A DNA stretch of 49,751 nucleotides, taken from contig URUU01000010.1 in NCBI GenBank assembly GCA_900551235.1, positions 1-49,751 of the forward strand, read 5' to 3'. The stretch is from an uncultured Lachnospiraceae bacterium (GTDB taxonomy: Bacteria; Bacillota; Clostridia; Lachnospirales; Lachnospiraceae). How positions within the stretch are numbered: the first letter of the stretch is position 1; each line of letters begins with the position of its first letter. The translations under genes were made by a program, and so were the position numbers. The notes below the pieces were generated by a model. That model did no database searches. It was not told the DNA's origin and saw only the letters and a program-made list of their open reading frames with translations. Positions 41,889-48,395 of the stretch are shown in pieces.

Positions 41889-44555
41889 TTACTTTTTATA
41901 AATTGCTTTTTTACTCATTCCTTTTGATTTGAAGAACTTTTTATATGTTTTGAATTGTTTTGCCGGTACTTTTACTTTGATCTTTTTGTATGTACCCTTA
42001 AAAGCTTTCGCACCGACATTTTTCTTCGTCAGCATACTTGTTCTGATGGTGATTGTTTTGAGACTTTTACAATTATAGAAAGCCTGTTTTCCAATCTTTC
42101 TGACATTGCTGCCGATCACTGCTGTTTTCAGCAACTGATTGTTTTTGAAAGCATTTGCCGAAATGCCGGTCACTGCATAAACCGTACCATTTATCGAAAT
42201 AGTATCCGGAATTTTTACCGCTTTGCTCTGAACAATTTGTTTTACAAACACAACACTGCGTCCATCTGCAAGCACTTTATAAACACCGTTTGACGCTTTG
42301 TCATTGATCACTTCTCCCGGTATGGCTTTTTGCTTTGGCTGTTCCAGCTTTGCTAAAACTCTGCCTTCCTCCAGTAATACACCGCAGTCCTGACAATAAA
42401 TATCTCCTGTGTAACCTTCCTGGGTATAAGTCGCTTCTTTTACAAACTTCGTAATCTTCGTTCCGTGACCGGTAGATGGAATCACTGTTCCGGAAGAAAG
42501 TTTTATACCACAATCTTTACAGTAAGTATCCCCGGTGTAACCTTCCTCCAAACACGTCGCAGATTTCGCACCGCGAATTTCTATGTTTGGATGTTCACCT
42601 GTCGCCGGAATTTCTTCGGTTCTTGTTGTGTTACATTTTGTGCAGGTGTAAGTTTTTATTCCAGATTCTGTATCCGTTGCTGCCTTCATTATCTTTCCTG
42701 CATCCCAGGTGTGACCTGTTTTCGGAATCACTGTTCCGGAAGAAAGTTTTATACCACAATCTTTACAGTAAGTATCTCCCGTGTAACCTTCCTGGGCACA
42801 AGTTGCTTCACTCACATTTCGTAATTCTGTATGCTGATGTCCGGTTGCTGGGATTTCTTCTTCATAACTGTCATCATTATCCTTACAGGTGTAAAGCATA
42901 ATACCTGATTCTGTACAGGTTGCTGGTTTTTTAATACTCACTTCATAATCATGTTGATGTTTCTTACCTAATTCTACTGCTGGTGCCGCAGCTGCTGAAC
43001 TATTTCCAACTGCATCGTAAGCATATATATGAGAAATATAAGTGCCTGTTTTATTTCCATGATCGCTAGTCCTAATCGTGCAGCTTGCTGTATCTCCATT
43101 AACCGTTCCCTCATGCCATATAGGTTCTCCACTGTCATCCGCAGACGGCCATGTTGGAAATCGTACAGTTATTGTTCCATTAGTATTATTATCTTTCACA
43201 GTACATGTAATAGTGTAACTTTCTTCTGTTACATTAGTAATTTTAATATTTTCAATTACAGGCGGTTCCGTATCACCAATTATAACACCTGGAGCTCGAC
43301 CAGCAGTCATATTGCCATTCATATCATATGCATATATATGTGTAAGATATAATCCTGTTTTATTTCCATGATCGCTTTTTTTAATTACACAACTTGCTGT
43401 ATCTCCATTAATCGTTCCCTCATGCCATATAGGTTCTCCACTATCATCCGCAGACGGCCATGTTGGAAACTTAACCGAAGTTACTCCTCCATTATCATAT
43501 ACTTTACAAACAATCGTGTATGAATCCATTTTAATTTCTGATATTCTAATATCACTAATTACGGGTGCCTGAGTATCCCCCATTACAACTAAAGGTGCTG
43601 CCCCTGCAGTTGAATTTCCAGCAGAATCATAAATGTATATATGAGTAATATAGTCACCGCTTTTATTTCCATGATCACTTTTCTTGATTACGCAACTCGC
43701 TGTATTACCACTAATTGTACCCTCGTGCCATATGGGATTTCCACTATCATCTGCTGATGGCCATGTTGGAAATAAAGCTCTTGTAACATTTCCAGTTATA
43801 TTGCAAGAAACTGTATACGAATCTGAAGTAATATTTAAAACTTTAACATTACTAATCGTTAATGGATCTAAGTTTGAATACAACTTATTTACTTCATTAA
43901 CATACCCATCATTACAACCTTCACTAGTCAAATTATCAACTTTTTCAAGAAATTGATTCAAAAAAGGATCTATCCATTGACTACTTGAAGCTGATGGTTT
44001 TGATACACTATTCCCCTGCCAAATAGTATAGTCTAAGTGAGGACCCGTTGAAGCACCTGTAGATCCTACCTCACCTATAATCGTATTTTTAGTAACAGTT
44101 TGTCCTGTACTCACATTTACTTTTTGCATATGACCATATCTACTTACAAATTGCATTCCTTTATAATTATGTAAAATATATACATAATTTCCCAAACAAG
44201 ATGAACCTTTTCCGCAAGTACAAATGCCATTTGATTTGCCAAAATTTTTATTACAAGGACTTGCTGCAAGCAAAACCGTCCCCTCATATGTCGCATAAAT
44301 AGGACTTCCATAACTGCCAGATATATCTAATGCATGATGAACTGAACCATGTCCACAATTATTCGGAAAACACGAGGATATATTTTTTGAACTCGGTACC
44401 GGCCATTTCCAATCTCTATTTCCTATAATACTACTTAATGTACTTGAAGCTTTTACATTCACACAAATTTGTAATATACTAATTAAGCATAACAAAAAAA
44501 TTGTAACCGCTCGTAAAATACTTTTCAAATTTATTCTTGATGTTTGATTCTTCAT
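41889..44555 (-). CDS. Secreted modular protein: M23 peptidase-like, GBS Bsp-like repeats, Cys-rich repeats, BspA-type LRR
   Basis: An 888-residue exported protein. Signal peptide about 1-36. The M23/LytM-like domain (about 70-180) has HALD, the RYGH motif (139-142) and, where the usual HxH should be, HLD (173-175), so the last metal ligand is Asp rather than His. Three GBS-Bsp-like repeats follow (about 233-326, 333-428, 434-528), each with FPTWPSADDSG. Four cysteine-rich repeats with TGH/TCxxC-type spacing span 536-735, and a leucine-rich BspA-like C-terminus with a Lys-rich end spans 755-888. No LPXTG anchor. It probably binds and may cut peptidoglycan at the surface. The 5' 1.5 kb is visibly more AT-rich than the 3' part, suggesting module acquisition. 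Confidence 0.88.
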   Translation of the reverse strand: MKNQTSRINLKSILRAVTIFLLCLISILQICVNVKASSTLSSIIGNRDWKWPVPSSKNISSCFPNNCGHGSVHHALDISGSYGSPIYATYEGTVLLAASPCNKNFGKSNGICTCGKGSSCLGNYVYILHNYKGMQFVSRYGHMQKVNVSTGQTVTKNTIIGEVGSTGASTGPHLDYTIWQGNSVSKPSASSSQWIDPFLNQFLEKVDNLTSEGCNDGYVNEVNKLYSNLDPLTISNVKVLNITSDSYTVSCNITGNVTRALFPTWPSADDSGNPIWHEGTISGNTASCVIKKSDHGNKSGDYITHIYIYDSAGNSTAGAAPLVVMGDTQAPVISDIRISEIKMDSYTIVCKVYDNGGVTSVKFPTWPSADDSGEPIWHEGTINGDTASCVIKKSDHGNKTGLYLTHIYAYDMNGNMTAGRAPGVIIGDTEPPVIENIKITNVTEESYTITCTVKDNNTNGTITVRFPTWPSADDSGEPIWHEGTVNGDTASCTIRTSDHGNKTGTYISHIYAYDAVGNSSAAAAPAVELGKKHQHDYEVSIKKPATCTESGIMLYTCKDNDDSYEEEIPATGHQHTELRNVSEATCAQEGYTGDTYCKDCGIKLSSGTVIPKTGHTWDAGKIMKAATDTESGIKTYTCTKCNTTRTEEIPATGEHPNIEIRGAKSATCLEEGYTGDTYCKDCGIKLSSGTVIPSTGHGTKITKFVKEATYTQEGYTGDIYCQDCGVLLEEGRVLAKLEQPKQKAIPGEVINDKASNGVYKVLADGRSVVFVKQIVQSKAVKIPDTISINGTVYAVTGISANAFKNNQLLKTAVIGSNVRKIGKQAFYNCKSLKTITIRTSMLTKKNVGAKAFKGTYKKIKVKVPAKQFKTYKKFFKSKGMSKKAIYKK
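42478..42547 (-). repeat. 70-bp direct repeat, copy 1 (Cys-rich module)
   Basis: Nearly identical to 42724-42793, differing at about two bases. Both encode the EGYTGDTYCKDCGIKLSSGTVIP module of the surface protein. High nucleotide identity implies recent duplication or gene conversion. Confidence 0.8.
42724..42793 (-). repeat. 70-bp direct repeat, copy 2 (Cys-rich module)
   Basis: Second copy of the 42478-42547 repeat; see that entry. Recombination between the two would delete 246 bp (82 codons) in frame. Confidence 0.8.
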
Positions 44556-44672
44556 TCCTTCTCCTCCGTTTCATAATTCAGACGTTAAGAAACATATATG
44601 ATACAATCAAATATAGGAGAAAAAGCACAAGAAAAGCATGAAAAGCAGTATTTTTACTGTCATTTCATGCCA
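44556..44672. other. Intergenic region before the surface-protein gene
   Basis: Carries the recombinase terminator (44631-44670) and GGAGGAGAAGG before the surface-gene ATG. AT-rich TTGTAT/TATATG steps near 44597-44610 could hold its promoter, but I find no clean -35/-10 pair. Confidence 0.4.
44631..44670 (-). terminator. Terminator of the serine-recombinase gene
   Basis: GCATGAAA/TTTTCATGC outer stem with an inner CAGTA/TACTG stem and TTTTC on the minus strand, starting a few bases after the recombinase stop. Confidence 0.75.
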
Positions 44673-45308
44673 CTACTCAGATGTACCGAAACGTCTACCT
44701 TTCGACACAGTTTTATCTATTATTTTTCTATATCTCCTGTAAAAGGTTGTATGACTGACTCCCAACAATTCTGCTGCCTGCCGTGTAGATAATTCTCCCT
44801 GTTCACACCTCCTGCAAATTTCTTCAAATTCTTCCGGCATTTCTTTTTCCGGTCTGCCGAATTTTTTACCTTTGCGTTTCGCTGCTTCGATTCCTTCCAT
44901 TTGCCTTTGGGAAATAAATTCTCTTTCTGTCTGGGCAACATAAGCAAAAATTTGCAGTACCAAATCTGAGATTAATGTTCCGGTCAAATTACCCGACTTT
45001 TTTCTTGTATCAAGCAATTCCATATCCAGTACTAAAATATCTGCCTTGATTTCTTTTGTTATGTATTGCCACTGAATCAGAATGTCACTATAATTTCTCC
45101 CCAGACGATCAATGCTTTTGACGATCATCAAATCTCCGGCTTTTAGCTTTTTCAGCAATTTCTGATACGCCGGACGCTCAAAATCTTTCCCCGACTGATA
45201 ATCACAATAAATATTTTTCTTTGGAATATGATACGGCTCCAATGCAAAGATTTGTCGCTCTACATTCTGCTCCTTCGTAGATACTCGAATATACGCATAT
45301 TGTTCCAT
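44673..45308 (-). CDS. Serine recombinase (resolvase/invertase family)
   Basis: A 211-residue small serine recombinase. The catalytic Ser is in YIRVSTKEQN (Ser10), the arginine-rich active site is in VKSIDRLGRNYSDIL, the long E-helix follows (LVLQIFAYVAQTEREFISQRQMEGIEAAKRKGKKFGRP), and the C-terminal Hin-type HTH is STRQAAELLGVSHTTFYRRY. Such enzymes resolve cointegrates or invert DNA. GGAGG lies 7 nt before the ATG. It faces the XRE gene across a region with shared palindromes. Its substrate sites are not certain; the palindromes themselves are candidates. Confidence 0.9.
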   Translation of the reverse strand: MEQYAYIRVSTKEQNVERQIFALEPYHIPKKNIYCDYQSGKDFERPAYQKLLKKLKAGDLMIVKSIDRLGRNYSDILIQWQYITKEIKADILVLDMELLDTRKKSGNLTGTLISDLVLQIFAYVAQTEREFISQRQMEGIEAAKRKGKKFGRPEKEMPEEFEEICRRCEQGELSTRQAAELLGVSHTTFYRRYRKIIDKTVSKGRRFGTSE

Positions 45309-45367
45309 TGCTTTCCTCCTGTATTATCCTTTTTTTCATAATACAGTAGACATTTGTACATCTATAT

Positions 45368-45383
45368 TACCTTTGTAAAGGTA
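45368..45383. promoter_or_regulatory. Operator-like palindrome A
   Basis: TACCTTTG-TAAAGGTA: 7-bp arms around a GT centre. It lies just downstream of the expected recombinase transcription start, where binding would block transcription. Confidence 0.55.
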
Positions 45384-45391
45384 GTATGGCA

Positions 45392-45420
45392 ATTTTATTC
45401 TTTTTTCTTTCTAAAGTCAA
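45392..45420 (-). promoter_or_regulatory. Sigma-A promoter for the recombinase gene
   Basis: Minus strand: TTGACT (45420-45415), 17 bp, TAAAAT (45397-45392). Both 5/6. Confidence 0.65.
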
Positions 45421-45424
45421 CTAT

Positions 45425-45434
45425 GCAAAGGTAA
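45425..45434. promoter_or_regulatory. Operator half-site
   Basis: GCAAAGGTAA, the same half-site as in palindromes A and B, directly upstream of the recombinase -35. Confidence 0.45.
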
Positions 45435-45453
45435 GTCTAATTTTGCTTTCTGT

Positions 45454-45459
45454 TATGAT
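45454..45459 (+). promoter_or_regulatory. Candidate -10 for the XRE gene
   Basis: TATGAT, placing transcription start inside palindrome B. No good -35 is visible. Confidence 0.35.
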
Positions 45460-45464
45460 GATTC

Positions 45465-45480
45465 TAACTTTACAAAGGTA
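45465..45480. promoter_or_regulatory. Operator-like palindrome B
   Basis: TAACTTTACAAAGGTA, matching palindrome A in inverted orientation at 15 of 16 positions. It lies 23 bp before the XRE start codon. Confidence 0.55.
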
Positions 45481-45503
45481 ATAATAAGAAATGGAGCATC
45501 CAT

Positions 45504-45758
45504 ATGACTTATTCTGAAATCTATGCATTACGCATCCGTGAATTATGTAAAAAGCGAAAAATTACTATAAATAGACTTGCTACGCTGGCAGGATTAAAAC
45601 AATCCACCGTTGACAATATTCTTCGTGGTACCAGCAAAAATCCTAAGGTACGTACCCTCCATAAGATTGCAAATGTATTTGGAATGACATTGAGTGAATT
45701 TCTTGATTTTCCAGAACTGAATGATTATTCTATTGAAGATGAGGAAGATAATGAATAA
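45504..45758 (+). CDS. XRE-family HTH transcriptional regulator
   Basis: An 84-residue Cro/CI-type regulator that is almost entirely one HTH domain (IRELCKKRKITINRLATLAGLKQSTVDNILRG...PKVRTLHKIANVFGMTLSEFLDF) with an acidic tail (EDEEDNE). It binds DNA as a dimer and is the natural reader of the TACCTTTG/AAAGGTA palindromes in its own upstream region; that link is inferred from position. ATGGAG lies about 8 nt before the ATG. It is typical of small mobile-element regulators. Confidence 0.88.
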   Translation: MTYSEIYALRIRELCKKRKITINRLATLAGLKQSTVDNILRGTSKNPKVRTLHKIANVFGMTLSEFLDFPELNDYSIEDEEDNE

Positions 45759-45914
45759 CTGTAGAACGGGGTAAACGATATCAAATCCTTTTGTGTTCCC
45801 TTTTCCTGTTTCGATACTTTTTCTTTATTATAACCGAGTCAAGCTATCTTTTCTATTAGTTTACATATTCTATTTATAATACTCACATTATTTATTGCAT
45901 TTTCATTTGTAAAA
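45759..45914. other. AT-rich spacer between XRE gene and toxin promoter
   Basis: No gene or hairpin I can support. Confidence 0.5.
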
Positions 45915-45923
45915 TGATACAAT
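45915..45923 (+). promoter_or_regulatory. Extended -10 promoter of the toxin mRNA
   Basis: TGA-TACAAT: an extended -10 (TGn) with a 5/6 -10 hexamer and a poor -35 (TTGCAT at 17 bp). Transcription should begin at about 45930, exactly where the 5' pairing arm starts. Confidence 0.6.
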
Positions 45924-45929
45924 CTATTT

Positions 45930-46270
45930 GGGTGCTGCCATAACGGTAGGCGGTTAGTCCTTCATCAGAGGGTTGCAGAGTGCCAATGACACTCGTTTTG
46001 CAACGACCGAAGTGAAACGGACACCTGTGCCCCTCTGATTACATAGAAACTCGAAAGAGAATCCACTGGAAACGAGGGCTAAGCCATGAGTATTGTTGAT
46101 TTTATAGCAGTAGTGAGCTTCGGTTTAACCTGCTTTGGTCTGGGATATACCTTTGGCAAGGATAATAATAAGACACAAAAATAACCGCCCCCAGTCTGCA
46201 AACTAAGCGGTTATCTTTGATATTCTAAATAGTAAAACGGACTAACCGTCTATCGGTAGCACTCTTTTTC
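45930..46270 (+). ncRNA. Folded type I toxin mRNA (about 340 nt)
   Basis: 5' bases 45931-45960 pair with 3' bases 46239-46262: CGGTTAGTCC with GGACTAACCG (10 bp perfect), GGTAG with CTATC, then a 5-nt bulge and GTGCTGCC with GGTAGCAC. The 3' arm ends in CTCTTTTT, so the same stem terminates the RNA. Inside the leader, ATCAGAGGG (45964-45972) pairs with CCCTCTGAT (46031-46039), with nested GTTGCA/TGCAAC and GAGTG/CACTC stems. Such 5'-3' closure is typical of type I toxin mRNAs that are translated only after 3' processing. Confidence 0.65.
46086..46184 (+). CDS. Small membrane toxin-like peptide (putative holin-like, type I TA)
   Basis: A 32-residue peptide: short polar start (MSIVDF), one hydrophobic helix (about 5-24, IAVVSFGLTCFGLGYTF), then a basic/polar tail (GKDNNKTQK). 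This is the layout of Fst/TxpA/BsrG-type membrane toxins and of proteins annotated as putative holin-like toxins in Firmicutes. GAGGG lies 7 nt before the ATG. It sits inside a 340-nt folded RNA and its 3' end is overlapped by a convergent antisense RNA. The toxin role is inferred from architecture; no homology search was done. Confidence 0.7.
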   Translation: MSIVDFIAVVSFGLTCFGLGYTFGKDNNKTQK

Positions 46271-46271
46271 T
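46176..46271 (-). ncRNA. Antisense RNA, putative type I antitoxin
   Basis: Convergent to the toxin mRNA. It starts near 46271 from a strong promoter and ends at an intrinsic terminator: ATAACCGC (46214-46207 as read) pairs with GCGGTTAT (46188-46181) and TTTTTG follows. It is complementary to the last toxin codons, the 3' UTR and the 3' closing arm, like RatA and SR4 against TxpA and BsrG. Confidence 0.65.
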
Positions 46272-46277
46272 ATAATC

Positions 46278-46306
46278 ATATTAGCACGCATGTGCAGAAA
46301 TGTCAA
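46278..46306 (-). promoter_or_regulatory. Strong sigma-A promoter of the antisense RNA
   Basis: Minus strand: TTGACA (46306-46301), 17 bp, TAATAT (46283-46278). Perfect -35, 4/6 -10. It is stronger than the toxin promoter, as expected for an antitoxin. Confidence 0.7.
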
Positions 46307-46410
46307 AAAATTTTTATTCTACTTTTTGAAGTTTTGACATATCCAATCCATGCCGGATCATCATCAGAATATCCCGTTTTTAATTCAATGTACATTAAAT
46401 TGTTAATCAT
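46303..46410 (-). pseudogene. 5' fragment of a conjugative-element hypothetical gene
   Basis: Opens MINNLMYIELKTGYSDDDPAWIGYVKTSKS and then leaves the conserved path for KIF and a stop. It matches my recollection of a conserved protein of integrative elements beginning MYIELKTGYSDxGPAWIGxVKFSKSGxT, normally about 90 residues; only the first 30 remain. The break coincides with the antisense promoter, so the toxin-antitoxin cassette probably replaced the rest. AGGAG lies 9 nt upstream. Confidence 0.5.
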
Positions 46411-46483
46411 TCTTATTCTCTCCTGATTCCAAATTTTGCAACATCTCAACAAACTGGAAGCTGTAAACCTGATTGTTCCTAAA
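46403..46483 (-). pseudogene. 3' fragment of the preceding conjugative-element gene
   Basis: The frame reading NNQVYSFQFVEMLQNLESGENKND ends in a TAA that overlaps the ATG of the next fragment (ATGATTAA), a coupling typical of real gene pairs. Its 5' part is missing and is replaced by the histidine-kinase gene, whose stop lies 1 bp upstream. This suggests the two-component cassette inserted into, or recombined with, this gene. Confidence 0.35.
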
Positions 46484-47644
46484 TTAACTGTGGCATACCA
46501 TTGATAAACATATGCCATGCCTGTCATTTTTCGCACTAAGTTTCCATCCGTGCATTTCAACGATTTCTTTTGAGAGGGCAAGCCCTATTCCGCTGTTTCC
46601 GTTTTGTCCCGTATGAAAACGTTCAAACATATGGGAAAAATCCTCTGTGCTAAGTTCTCCTCCATCGTTCCAGATGGAAAGGACTTGATTTTTCCACGAT
46701 ATTTCGATTTGACTACACGCATATTTTACGGAATTAGTTATCAGGTTAGCAACAGCGTGTTCCAGCTTCTCCGGGTCTCCGTTGACATATCCTTCGTCCA
46801 GTTCTAACGATACTGAAAGGTTTCGCCTGTTCACAATTCCTTCAAGCGGCATCAAAATATCTTGAACCAGTGATGCCATTTCTATTGGTTCACACTTTAA
46901 TGGTTCCGTACCGCTTTCCATTTTTGATAAATACAGGATATCCTCAATAAGTTTACTCATACGCTCCGTCTGAGACACTATCATTCTGCCCGCTTGAGAA
47001 TAATCGGTAATGACTCCCATTTCAATCTCCTCCGCATATCCGCAAATTGCCATAAGCGGGGTTTTTAATTCGTGAGATGTATTTTCAAAAAAGGTCTTCT
47101 GAGCTTTGTCATTTTGTTCAAGTTTTTTCCCGAGAAAATATCCAATGGCAGCACCGAGAGCGGCAATGACAAAAGCATCCAGCAAAACACCAAAACTGAT
47201 TTCTTTTACGAGTTCTGGTTCGCCGGTAACATCCACATAAGCAAGTAATCTCTCATTGCCGTCTTCGTAATACTCTGTTCTGGCTTTCATATAATAAGTT
47301 GCTTCGTTAATTTTTGCCCTTTGCATTTCATCAGACGGGTGTGTTTCATACCAGTCAATAAGTTTCTTCTCTTTGGGTGTCAAAATCTGATATATGTCAT
47401 CCCTGTTTTCTGAATCTGCCCCCATATATACAAGTGAGGCATAATATAAAGAGCCCGTATCATTTTCAGATTCGTAATTCAAATATTCGTCTGAATCCAA
47501 AGTAAAAACGTTTTTAATTGCATTCTCAGCTCTCAGCTCTATTTTTTTATTAAAAACTATGTTCAGAATCAGCAGGCTCAAAAGCATGGCTGCCATAACG
47601 GCGGAACCTGTAAGTGTGGCAATTTTATAACGTGTCTTATTCAT
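46484..47644 (-). CDS. Membrane sensor histidine kinase
   Basis: A 386-residue two-component sensor. Two transmembrane segments (about 10-30 and 150-172) frame an extracytoplasmic sensor of about 120 residues. The HisKA H-box is ENTSHELKTPLMAICGYAEEIE. The HATPase_c domain has N-box HAVANLITNSVKYA, G1 SIWNDGGELS, F-box FERFHTG and G2 GNSGIGLALSKEIVEMHG. The C-terminus is slightly short (SMVCHS). GGAGG lies 6 nt before the ATG; it overlaps the regulator gene by 8 bp. VanS-like class. Confidence 0.92.
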   Translation of the reverse strand: MNKTRYKIATLTGSAVMAAMLLSLLILNIVFNKKIELRAENAIKNVFTLDSDEYLNYESENDTGSLYYASLVYMGADSENRDDIYQILTPKEKKLIDWYETHPSDEMQRAKINEATYYMKARTEYYEDGNERLLAYVDVTGEPELVKEISFGVLLDAFVIAALGAAIGYFLGKKLEQNDKAQKTFFENTSHELKTPLMAICGYAEEIEMGVITDYSQAGRMIVSQTERMSKLIEDILYLSKMESGTEPLKCEPIEMASLVQDILMPLEGIVNRRNLSVSLELDEGYVNGDPEKLEHAVANLITNSVKYACSQIEISWKNQVLSIWNDGGELSTEDFSHMFERFHTGQNGNSGIGLALSKEIVEMHGWKLSAKNDRHGICLSMVCHS

Positions 47645-48326
47645 TACAATCCTCCAGTTTATAGCCATAGCCCCAGACAGCACTAATGCGAACTTTGCTG
47701 CCTGCGGTCTTCATTTTCTGCCTGACTCTTCTTACTGTCTCATCGACAACTCTGGTTTCTATCTCCGTAGAATCTATTCCCCATACTTTGTCGAGAATTT
47801 CATTCCGGGGGATTGCCGTTCCACCATGTTCCATAAGACATCCCAGAAGCGAAAATTCTGTCATAGTCAGACCAATATCATGCTCTTTCACAATGGCATT
47901 ATGCTTCTCCCATGAAAAACACACATCACCAAAGGAAATATCTGCCTTTACCGGTATATTCATTTCAACTCTTCGGAACAACGCATTTACCCGGACAACA
48001 AGAAGTGACGGCGAAAATGGCTTAATCAGATAGTCATCCCCTCCATACATAAATCCCTTCATATGGTCAGACTCTGAATCCTTTGCCGTCAAAATAATAA
48101 TAGGAACTGATGATATTGTCCTTAGCTTTTTACATATGGAAAGACCGTCTGAACCCGGCATCATAATATCAAGAATAACAAGATCACAGGGCTTCTCCTG
48201 AAAAGCAGAAAAGAGTGTATCACCATTCTTGTATGCTGTTACCTCATATCCGGCATTGGATAAAAATTCTGTGAGTATTTCTCGTATATCCTGTTCATCA
48301 TCTGCCAAATAGATTTTTTTTGCCAT
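47637..48326 (-). CDS. OmpR/PhoB-family response regulator
   Basis: A 229-residue regulator. The receiver domain has the acidic pair in LADDEQ, the phospho-acceptor Asp in LVILDIMMPGSDGL, the Thr in IIILTAKD and the Lys in YLIKPFSP. The winged-helix DNA-binding domain (about 130-226) has TMTEFSLLGCLMEHGG and TRVVDETVRRVRQKM...VWGYGYKL. It pairs with the overlapping kinase. The likely target is the secreted-protein gene just upstream. The ribosome site is weak and follows a GC-rich hairpin (48345-48377). Confidence 0.94.
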   Translation of the reverse strand: MAKKIYLADDEQDIREILTEFLSNAGYEVTAYKNGDTLFSAFQEKPCDLVILDIMMPGSDGLSICKKLRTISSVPIIILTAKDSESDHMKGFMYGGDDYLIKPFSPSLLVVRVNALFRRVEMNIPVKADISFGDVCFSWEKHNAIVKEHDIGLTMTEFSLLGCLMEHGGTAIPRNEILDKVWGIDSTEIETRVVDETVRRVRQKMKTAGSKVRISAVWGYGYKLEDCNE

Positions 48327-48344
48327 ATCTTTAATCCCACATGA

Positions 48345-48377
48345 GGGGAGTCCCTCAGAAATTCTGTGAGATTCCCC
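48345..48377 (-). promoter_or_regulatory. Hairpin upstream of the response-regulator gene
   Basis: GGGGA/TCCCC outer arms with TCTCA/TGAGG and CAGAA/TTCTG inner pairs, between the secreted-protein stop and the regulator start. No T-run, so perhaps a processing or attenuation site that lowers regulator expression relative to the first gene. Confidence 0.4.
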
Positions 48378-48395
48378 ATATTATATCTTTCAAAA

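Noticed and set aside
45930..46270. CRISPR or transposon terminal repeats
   Set aside because: The inverted arms are a single pair enclosing a peptide frame, with promoter and terminator signals; there are no spacer-repeat units, transposase or target duplication.
46303..46581. 92-codon frame taken as one gene
   Set aside because: Its first part overlaps the histidine-kinase end in another frame. Only the last 35 codons, from the ATG at 46410 with its own ribosome site, look coding.
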